From contig JAHEAK010000389.1 in assembly GCA_024642805.1 (NCBI GenBank), positions 1 to 5,653 of the forward strand: a DNA stretch of 5,653 nucleotides. The letters are read 5' to 3'. Positions 1 through 4,893 of the stretch are shown here, in pieces. Under the pieces are notes generated by a model. That model made no database searches. It was not told the origin of the DNA and saw only the letters and a program-made list of their open reading frames with translations. A program made the translations under genes and the position numbers. The stretch is from Kofleriaceae bacterium. Lineage in GTDB: Bacteria; Myxococcota_A; Polyangia; Haliangiales; Haliangiaceae. The number at the start of each line of letters is the position of its first letter. The first letter of the stretch is position 1.

Positions 1-1
1 G

Positions 2-1678
2 AGCGGGTCGGCCAAGAGCAAGCCTTTCGAGGGCAAGCTGACTCCGACGGCACTGTCCCTCAAACCCGAAGAACGAGCGGCACTGCAAAAGGACGCCAAG
101 CAGGGAGCCGCGGCCCAAGCGCAAAACCCATACGGTGCACCGCAAGCGCAAAACCCATACGGTGCACCGCAGGCGCAAAACCCATACGGTGCACCGCAGG
201 CGCAAAACCCATACGGGGCACCGCAGGCGCAAAACCCATATGGTGCACCGCAGGCGCAAAATCCATACGGAGCACCGCAAGCGCAAAATCCATACGGAGC
301 ACCACCGGCGCAAAATCCATACGGTGCACCGCAAGCGCAAAATCCATACGGAGCACCACCGGCGCAAAATCCATACGGTGCACCGCAAGCGCAAAACCCA
401 TACGGTGCACCGCAAGCGCAAAACCCATACGGTGCACCGCAAGCGCAAAATCCATACGGCGCACCACAGGCGCAAAACCCATACGGAGCACCGCAGGCGC
501 AACAAGCGCCCTATGGCACGCCGCAGGGCTCAAGTCCCTATGGCGCGCGCCCTGAGAACAATCCCTATGGAACGCCGCCGGTGGAGCAAAAGCCTTTCGG
601 CGCCGGCCCCGGCCAAAACCATGGCCCGAACCATGGCCCGAATCCCGGGCAGAACCATGGCCCGAATCCCGGGCAGAACCCCTACGGTGGCGATCCACAG
701 CGACAGGCCTCTCCCTTCGGCGGCGTCAACTTGGGCATTCAAAACGCCCAATTTGGTGCCCAGGCGCATCTGCCAAGCTATCCGCGGCCCGGCGATGAGA
801 GCTATCGTGAAGCACTCACCGAGCAGGTCATGCCGCTGCGCGCGCCTGGCTTCGATGGGCAGCTCGGCGCTTGGGATGAAGCGCTGACCACACAGCTCTT
901 GGTCTTTGGCGTGCTTCTGATCGCTTGTTTCGTGGCCCCCTGGTCGGTTAGCGACAACAAGACCTCCTTTGCCTGGAGCGTGTTTTCCATCGAAGGCGTA
1001 CCCTTCACGCGTCTGCTGGTTCCCATCTTGCTGCCGCTCACCGGTGTCGTCGCCGTCCTCATGGGTGCCATCAGAATAAGTCCGAGTGCACGCGCCTTGA
1101 CGGCTGCTGCGATCGGTTTGTCACCCATGGTCGTGCAAGTCGCCAGCACCAAGCCTTTCCATTGGCAATTGCCAGTCGGGGTCGTTGCCTCACTGCTCTT
1201 GATCTCGGGGCTCATCATTCGCAGCCGCCACACTCGACACGCTCTCGGTCGCATCTTGGCGACCCTTGGCCTCTTGGCCTTGCTAGCCATCTACCTGGTG
1301 CCAGATCCTGAGGACATGCCGGTCATGTCACTTCTCGATGCCGTCGCCGACTTGCCAGGCAAGGGCAAAGTCTTGCCGATCATCGGGCTTCCGCTCACGG
1401 GCCTCATTGCCGGTCTCTTGCCGCTCTTTCTGTCGGTGCTGGCCCTCTTGGTGTGGCTGCCGGGGCCAGGACGCGCGGGCACGCAGCTTTTGGCGTGGGT
1501 GCACATCTTCTGGGGCCTGGTCGCTGCGGTGGCAGCGCTGGCTATCGCAGGCGACGTGGTAGCCGCCCTCAAGGCCAATCTCTCCGGCGCGGTGTATCTG
1601 CCTCTGGCGGGCGTCGCGTGGCTGACGCTTGCATCCTTCGGTGTCGCCGGCGTGGTCGCCAATCAGATCGAGTCCTAG
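2..1678 (+). CDS. Repeat-tailed multi-pass membrane protein (5' end outside window)
   Basis: This frame is open from the window edge to TAG at 1676-1678, so at least 558 residues are present and the true start lies upstream. Residues about 1-40 form a Lys/Ala-rich linker. Residues about 41-203 are tandem AQNPYGAPQ-type repeats that decay into looser PYG/PFG units. Residues about 204-245 are Gly/Pro/Asn/His-rich. After a short amphipathic stretch come seven to eight hydrophobic segments, at roughly 298-315, 337-356, 365-381, 390-407, 417-434, 457-486, 496-517 and 530-554. The protein therefore looks like a disordered, probably cytoplasmic, tail on an inner-membrane domain. I do not recognise the membrane family and see no catalytic motif, so function is unknown. 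A GTG at 581 lies in frame but starts mid-repeat and is unlikely to be the real start. The stop codon overlaps the start of the downstream amidase gene by one base, indicating an operon. The repeat part uses A-ending codons unlike the rest of the gene. Confidence 0.85.
   Translation, partial: SGSAKSKPFEGKLTPTALSLKPEERAALQKDAKQGAAAQAQNPYGAPQAQNPYGAPQAQNPYGAPQAQNPYGAPQAQNPYGAPQAQNPYGAPQAQNPYGAPPAQNPYGAPQAQNPYGAPPAQNPYGAPQAQNPYGAPQAQNPYGAPQAQNPYGAPQAQNPYGAPQAQQAPYGTPQGSSPYGARPENNPYGTPPVEQKPFGAGPGQNHGPNHGPNPGQNHGPNPGQNPYGGDPQRQASPFGGVNLGIQNAQFGAQAHLPSYPRPGDESYREALTEQVMPLRAPGFDGQLGAWDEALTTQLLVFGVLLIACFVAPWSVSDNKTSFAWSVFSIEGVPFTRLLVPILLPLTGVVAVLMGAIRISPSARALTAAAIGLSPMVVQVASTKPFHWQLPVGVVASLLLISGLIIRSRHTRHALGRILATLGLLALLAIYLVPDPEDMPVMSLLDAVADLPGKGKVLPIIGLPLTGLIAGLLPLFLSVLALLVWLPGPGRAGTQLLAWVHIFWGLVAAVAALAIAGDVVAALKANLSGAVYLPLAGVAWLTLASFGVAGVVANQIES
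122..499 (+). repeat. 27-bp in-frame tandem array, 14 units
   Basis: Fourteen consecutive 27-bp units each encode QNPYGAP followed by QA or PA, so the peptide period is nine residues (AQNPYGAPQ). Units differ mainly at third bases: AAC/AAT, TAC/TAT, GGT/GGA/GGG/GGC, CCG/CCA and CAA/CAG. The only recurrent amino-acid change is Gln to Pro, in the units starting at 284 and 338. The unit length is a multiple of three, so gain or loss of units changes tail length without a frameshift. The high DNA identity indicates recent expansion by slippage or unequal recombination. It lies wholly inside the membrane-protein gene and is not a CRISPR array, because there are no spacers. Confidence 0.97.
272..396 (+). 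repeat. 54-bp higher-order duplication inside the array
   Basis: Bases 284-337 and 338-391 are identical. Each 54-bp block is a dimer of one GGA/CCA-CCG unit and one GGT/CCG-CAA unit. Identity at a 54-bp offset extends a little on both sides (about 272 to 396), which marks a recent duplication of a two-unit block rather than of a single 27-bp unit. Confidence 0.9.
500..613 (+). repeat. Degenerate continuation of the 9-residue repeat
   Basis: After the clean array, four diverged units follow, with cores APYGTP, SPYGAR, NPYGTP and KPFGAG. Their aromatic codons are at 512, 539, 566 and 596, so spacing is 27 bp with a 30-bp step entering and leaving the stretch. Codons here are G/C-ending (CCC, GGC, CAG), like the rest of the gene. 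These are probably older units, and the array upstream is a younger amplification. Confidence 0.8.
632..679 (+). repeat. 24-bp perfect tandem duplication (HGPNPGQN x2)
   Basis: Bases 632-655 and 656-679 are identical and encode two copies of HGPNPGQN. A partial copy (GQNHGPN) precedes them. This is a second repeat family next to the 27-bp array in the same reading frame, extending the low-complexity tail just before the membrane domain. Confidence 0.92.
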
Positions 1679-2334
1679 TGCCTGAGCATTTTGAGATCGG
1701 CAAAACCGTACTGGGCCGGCCCATCGAGTGCTTGCACTTTGCGCCGCCTGCCTACGCCAAGCCCAAGGCCAAGGCGCTGCTCTTTGGCGCCATTCACGGC
1801 GATGAGCCACTGGGCATCTACTGCCTGGCCAGACTCGCCACCGAGCTTCTGGCCATGGCTCCCGGTCGAGAGACCTGGATCATTCCTGCCCTCAATCTCG
1901 ATGGCGTCGCCGGCGGCAGTAAGAACAATGCCAACGACGTCGATCTCAATCGCAGCTTTGCCGCGCACAACTGGAGCCCCGACTACAAGGCCGGCTACTT
2001 TCCAGGCAAGAGCGCCGAGGATCAGCCCGAGGCCCAGGCCCTCAGCAAGCTCATCGAGGCCAGCGGCGCCACTCGACTCATCGCGCTGCACTCGCCCTTC
2101 CGAACCGTCAACTGGGACGGCAGCGGCCAGGCTCTCGCCGAGGGCATGGGCCAGCGCAATGGCTACGGAGCCAGCTCGGACATTGGCTATCCAACCCCTG
2201 GCTCCTTTGGCAGCAAGTACGGGGTCGACAGGGACTTCGAGGTCATCACCCTGGAGATCCCCATGCTCTCGGACGAGGAGGCCTGGCGTGAGAACCGCAG
2301 CGCGCTCCGCTATGCCCTGGATTTACCAGAGTAA
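1678..2334 (+). CDS. mpaA: MpaA-like murein peptide amidase (M14 zinc carboxypeptidase)
   Basis: A 218-residue protein of the M14 carboxypeptidase fold, close in size to E. coli MpaA (about 240). In E. coli, MpaA cleaves the gamma-D-Glu-diaminopimelate bond of murein tripeptide in the cytoplasm during peptidoglycan recycling. The zinc site is visible as HGDE (H40, E43) with the third ligand H138 in ALHSP. NLDG (73-76), NDVDLNR (86-92, with R92) and the catalytic-type E193 in TLEIP are also present, as is a Gly/Tyr-rich substrate loop (about 169-182). There is no signal peptide, which fits a cytoplasmic enzyme. I chose GTG at 1678 because the family domain begins within a few residues. The frame stays open upstream to an ATG at 1453, but that start would overlap the membrane-protein gene by over 220 bp. 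The GTG overlaps the upstream TAG by one base, suggesting translational coupling, with no strong Shine-Dalgarno. Family membership is firm; exact substrate is inferred, as related M14 amidases differ in specificity. Confidence 0.85.
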   Translation: MPEHFEIGKTVLGRPIECLHFAPPAYAKPKAKALLFGAIHGDEPLGIYCLARLATELLAMAPGRETWIIPALNLDGVAGGSKNNANDVDLNRSFAAHNWSPDYKAGYFPGKSAEDQPEAQALSKLIEASGATRLIALHSPFRTVNWDGSGQALAEGMGQRNGYGASSDIGYPTPGSFGSKYGVDRDFEVITLEIPMLSDEEAWRENRSALRYALDLPE

Positions 2335-2345
2335 TTGCCTGCGCC

Positions 2346-2365
2346 CTCGGCTCGTGCTTGCCGAG
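2346..2365 (+). other. Small hairpin after the amidase gene
   Basis: CTCGGC (2346-2351) and GCCGAG (2360-2365) are perfect inverted repeats around an 8-base loop, 12 bases after the amidase stop. No T-run follows, so it is not a convincing intrinsic terminator. It could be an mRNA-processing or attenuation hairpin, or chance in GC-rich DNA. Confidence 0.35.
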
Positions 2366-2367
2366 CA

Positions 2368-2384
2368 TGTGACCAAGTGTCACA
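2368..2384. promoter_or_regulatory. 17-bp palindrome, candidate operator upstream of the sigma-54 activator
   Basis: TGTGAC-N5-GTCACA is a perfect inverted repeat that ends 11 bases before the activator's GTG start. The outer halves TGTGA and TCACA match the half-sites of CRP-type regulators, but they are separated by 7 bases instead of the canonical 6. The position suits an operator or autoregulatory site overlapping the transcription or translation start. As RNA it would form a 6-bp stem near the ribosome site. The protein that binds it cannot be told from the sequence. Confidence 0.45.
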
Positions 2385-2395
2385 CTGAAATCTAA

Positions 2396-3898
2396 GTGTC
2401 CGAACACGCCAAGCTCGACTGGAACCAGCTGCTCGGACTGCACGTCGTCCGGAAGGTGGCCAAGCTGGCGGAGCGCCGTTGGAAACTCGGCTTTGGCTAC
2501 ATCGATGCCGCCCGAGCCCATGTGGTCGCGCCCAAGCTCAGTCGTCAGATCGTCGGACGAGGTCCCTGCCAAGTTCTGCAGGAAACCAGTCAAGGCCGCA
2601 GTCGCTGCGCCGATCACGCAAGCAAGCTCTTGGCGCACTTTGCCACCCAGCCGCAGCTGCGATCGCAATCGATCACCAGCTCATGCCACGCCGATCTTCA
2701 CGAGGTGGCCGCGCCCATCCTGGTCGATGGTGTGTTCGTCGGCGCGCTCCTGTGCGGTGGCTACTTGCTCGAAGAACAGGACGAGACCGGCCTGGATGTC
2801 GGTACCGATCACTTACCTCGACTCAGCGAGCGCGAAGTGAGCTTCGTCCAAGATCTGGTGGAAGAAGCCGCCGCCGAGATCGCTGGCTTCTTGGTCGCGG
2901 AGGGCATGGTGGCGGCAACAAGTCACGCCCGTGATCGCTATGAGGGCATCATTGGCGCCTCGCCCCCGATGCAGGCCATGTACAGCCTCATCGATCGTGT
3001 CGTTCACTCGGATTCGACCGTACTCATCACCGGAGAGAATGGCACCGGCAAAGAGCTGGTCGCCAAGGCCATTCACTACGGAAGCGCCCGCAGGGATCAG
3101 CGTTTCGTCGTGCAAAACTGTTCGGCATTCAACGACAACCTGCTCGACTCAGAACTCTTCGGTCACAAGCGCGGGGCCTTTACCGGCGCCGTCAGTGACA
3201 AGAAGGGTCTCTTCGAGGTGGCCGACCAGGGGACCTTCTTCCTCGATGAGATCGGCGACATGTCGCCTTCGCTGCAAGTGAAGGTGCTGCGCGTCCTGCA
3301 GGAGGGAACCTTCACGCCGGTGGGCGACACCAATACTCGCCACGTGGATGTTCGGATCGTGGCTGCCACCAATCGGGATCTGCGAGCGATGGTCGAAGAT
3401 GGCAGTTTCCGCGAAGACCTCTTCTATCGCATCCACGTTATCAACATCGCCCTGCCACCACTTCGACAGCGCGCCGATGATCTCGAGATCCTGGTTCGGC
3501 ACTTCCTCATCAAGCATGAAGGCACGGGCAAGCGCCTGAGTCCCGAGTGCCTTGCCCTCATGCGTGCCTATACCTGGCCCGGCAACGTTCGCGAGCTGGA
3601 AAATGAGATCGAGCGCCTGGTGGTGCTATCCGGATCCTCGCCGATCCTTGCCGCCGAGCTCTTGTCCGATCGCCTGCGCAAGGGTGCAGCCCCGACGCGC
3701 ACTCTTCCGGCTCCCGGCGGCTCCTTGCCGGATGCCGTCAAAGAGCTCGAGCGGCGCATGATTCGCCAGGCTCTGATCGAGCACGACTGGAACAAGACTC
3801 GAGCCGCCGCCCAGCTACAAGTGAGCCGCCGCAATCTCATTCGGCTGGTGCAAAAGTACGAGCTCGATGACGAGCGCGATCAGAGCCTGCTCGCCTAG
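2396..3898 (+). CDS. PocR-domain sigma-54-dependent transcriptional activator
   Basis: This 500-residue regulator has three parts. Residues about 8-165 resemble the PocR sensory domain, a PAS-like ligand-binding module: the RC at 70-71, SCHADLHEVAAPI (96-108) and GALLCGGYL (116-124) are its hallmarks. Residues about 184-412 are a sigma-54 AAA+ domain: Walker A GENGTGKE (213-220), GAFTGA (260-265), Walker B FFLDEIGD (281-288), ATNRD (324-328), the arginine-finger region REDLFYRI (339-346) and WPGNVRELEN (394-403). Residues about 451-490 are a Fis-type helix-turn-helix with SRRNLIRL. GAFTGA and both Walker motifs are intact, so it should remodel sigma-54 RNA polymerase using ATP. There is no receiver domain, so activity is probably set by ligand binding or redox/metal state in the PocR domain rather than by phosphorylation. 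GTG at 2396 is the earliest possible start because TAA is the codon directly before it; no clear Shine-Dalgarno is seen. It follows the amidase gene by 61 bp. Its ligand and target genes are unknown. Confidence 0.93.
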   Translation: MSEHAKLDWNQLLGLHVVRKVAKLAERRWKLGFGYIDAARAHVVAPKLSRQIVGRGPCQVLQETSQGRSRCADHASKLLAHFATQPQLRSQSITSSCHADLHEVAAPILVDGVFVGALLCGGYLLEEQDETGLDVGTDHLPRLSEREVSFVQDLVEEAAAEIAGFLVAEGMVAATSHARDRYEGIIGASPPMQAMYSLIDRVVHSDSTVLITGENGTGKELVAKAIHYGSARRDQRFVVQNCSAFNDNLLDSELFGHKRGAFTGAVSDKKGLFEVADQGTFFLDEIGDMSPSLQVKVLRVLQEGTFTPVGDTNTRHVDVRIVAATNRDLRAMVEDGSFREDLFYRIHVINIALPPLRQRADDLEILVRHFLIKHEGTGKRLSPECLALMRAYTWPGNVRELENEIERLVVLSGSSPILAAELLSDRLRKGAAPTRTLPAPGGSLPDAVKELERRMIRQALIEHDWNKTRAAAQLQVSRRNLIRLVQKYELDDERDQSLLA

Positions 3899-3904
3899 CG
3901 AGTA
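3888..3904. terminator. Short hairpin at the convergent gene junction
   Basis: CTCGC-CTA-GCGAG (3890-3902) is a perfect 5-bp stem with a 3-base loop. It extends by a G-T wobble and a T-A pair to 3888-3904. It overlaps the activator stop codon and lies in the 12-bp gap between two converging genes, where a shared bidirectional terminator would be useful. There is no T-run on either strand, so this is weak. Confidence 0.25.
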
Positions 3905-3910
3905 CGCCAA

Positions 3911-4864
3911 CTAGCCCAGAAGATCGCGCAGCGCGCCCTCGAGCTCGGGATATCGAAAGGTATAACCGGCGCTGTTGAGCACGCCCGGTACGGCGCGACG
4001 CCCCTTGAGAAGATATTCGTGGAGCTGACCGGCCGCGAGCTGCAAGGCAAAGCGCGGCACCGGCAACCAGGAGCGGCGCCCGAGGAGCTTGCCAAGGGTG
4101 GCGGCAAACTCGCGATTGCGAGCGGCCCCCGGTGCCACCAGATTGATGGGCCCGGAGACCTCGTGGTCGAGGGCAAAGAGATAGGCGCCCACCACATCTT
4201 CGATGTGGATCCAGCTCATCCACTGTCGCCCAGAGCCGATGGGGCCACCGACGTGCAGCTCGAAGGGTCGTGCGAGTTTGGCCAGTGCTCCTTCCTTGGC
4301 CAGCACCAGACCGGTTCGCATGAGCGCCACCCGAATGTGGGCCGCGCTGCAGGCCGTGGTTTCGTCCTCCCAGTCCCAACACATGGCGGAGAGATAGGAT
4401 TCACCGCCCGTGTCACCCTCGCTGACCTCGTCTTCGTCGAAATCGGCGAGCTCGGCAAAGCCGTAGTAGTCGATGCCAGATGCGTTCAGAAGCACCTTGG
4501 GACGATCGGCAACGGGCAGCCGACACATCGCTTCGACCACGAAGCGTGTCGAGTCGATGCGACTATCGTGCAATGTCTGTCGGTAGCGAGCGTCCCAGCG
4601 AGCTCCCGCCAGCGATTCTCCAGCCAGGTTGATGACCGCGTCGCAGCCCTGGATCTGCTCTTGCCAGGTACCTTCGCTCGTGCTTTCGCCCTCGACGATA
4701 TTGAGTCTGGCTTCAGAACTTATCTTAGACCATAGCTTCTGCGCCTTGGCCCGAGAGCGGGTCAGCGCCACGACACTGTCCCCTCGGGCCAGCAGCGCCT
4801 CCGTGATCGAGCGACCGATCAGACCTGTGGCCCCTGTGATGAAGACCTTGTGGTGAGATGCCAT
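3911..4864 (-). CDS. TIGR01777 family NAD(P)-dependent epimerase (YfcH / SDR39U1-like)
   Basis: A 317-residue extended short-chain dehydrogenase of the usual family length (about 300). The N-terminus has the Rossmann loop GATGLIG (11-17), followed by NLAGES (79-84), the family active-site region NASGIDYYG (128-136), MRTGLVL (182-188) and WMSWIHIEDVVGA (215-227). The C-terminal DUF1731 region is recognisable from GRRSWLPVP (262-270), KGRRAVPGVL (287-296) and FRYPELEGALRDLL (303-316). These proteins bind NAD(P)(H), but the physiological substrate is not established. Older 'SulA-like cell division inhibitor' labels for YfcH are not a basis for function. ATG at 4864 is the earliest start because an in-frame TAG lies four codons upstream; no good Shine-Dalgarno is seen. 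It lies 29 bp downstream of glutaryl-CoA dehydrogenase on the same strand and is probably co-transcribed. Its stop is 12 bp from the convergent activator gene. Confidence 0.93.
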   Translation of the reverse strand: MASHHKVFITGATGLIGRSITEALLARGDSVVALTRSRAKAQKLWSKISSEARLNIVEGESTSEGTWQEQIQGCDAVINLAGESLAGARWDARYRQTLHDSRIDSTRFVVEAMCRLPVADRPKVLLNASGIDYYGFAELADFDEDEVSEGDTGGESYLSAMCWDWEDETTACSAAHIRVALMRTGLVLAKEGALAKLARPFELHVGGPIGSGRQWMSWIHIEDVVGAYLFALDHEVSGPINLVAPGAARNREFAATLGKLLGRRSWLPVPRFALQLAAGQLHEYLLKGRRAVPGVLNSAGYTFRYPELEGALRDLLG

Positions 4865-4893
4865 GCGCCGAAACTATGCCTGCCAGCGTGCCA

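Noticed and set aside
122..499. CRISPR-like repeat array
   Set aside because: Units are contiguous with no unique spacers, and they encode an in-frame peptide repeat.
135..887. Open plus-strand frame giving a very basic HRKRKTHT-repeat protein, and a minus-strand frame of 212 residues at 60-698
   Set aside because: Both are shadows of the 27-bp array. Because the unit is a multiple of three, any frame without a stop in one unit stays open through all of them. The frame-2 reading is in frame with the membrane domain and is the real one.
1453..1677. ATG at 1453 as start of the amidase gene
   Set aside because: It would add 75 residues that overlap the membrane-protein gene and look like an out-of-frame translation of it. 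The GTG at 1678 places the start just before the conserved domain.
2335..2395. Sigma-54 (-24/-12) or clear sigma-70 promoter before the activator
   Set aside because: TTGC at 2335-2338 has no GG at the right distance upstream, and no convincing -35/-10 pair with 16-18 bp spacing is seen.
3837..4382. Other long open frames opposite or inside real genes (for example minus 3837-4382, plus 4019-4735, plus 1691-2395, minus 5019-5579)
   Set aside because: GC-rich shadow frames with Arg/Ser/Pro/Ala-rich composition and no recognisable domain. Each is fully covered by a gene with clear family motifs.
4865..4893. TGGCACG on the minus strand just after the glutaryl-CoA dehydrogenase stop, resembling a sigma-54 -24 element
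   Set aside because: The -12 region reads CAGGC instead of TTGC, and the GC is one base off the required spacing. It is more likely chance in an operon gap.
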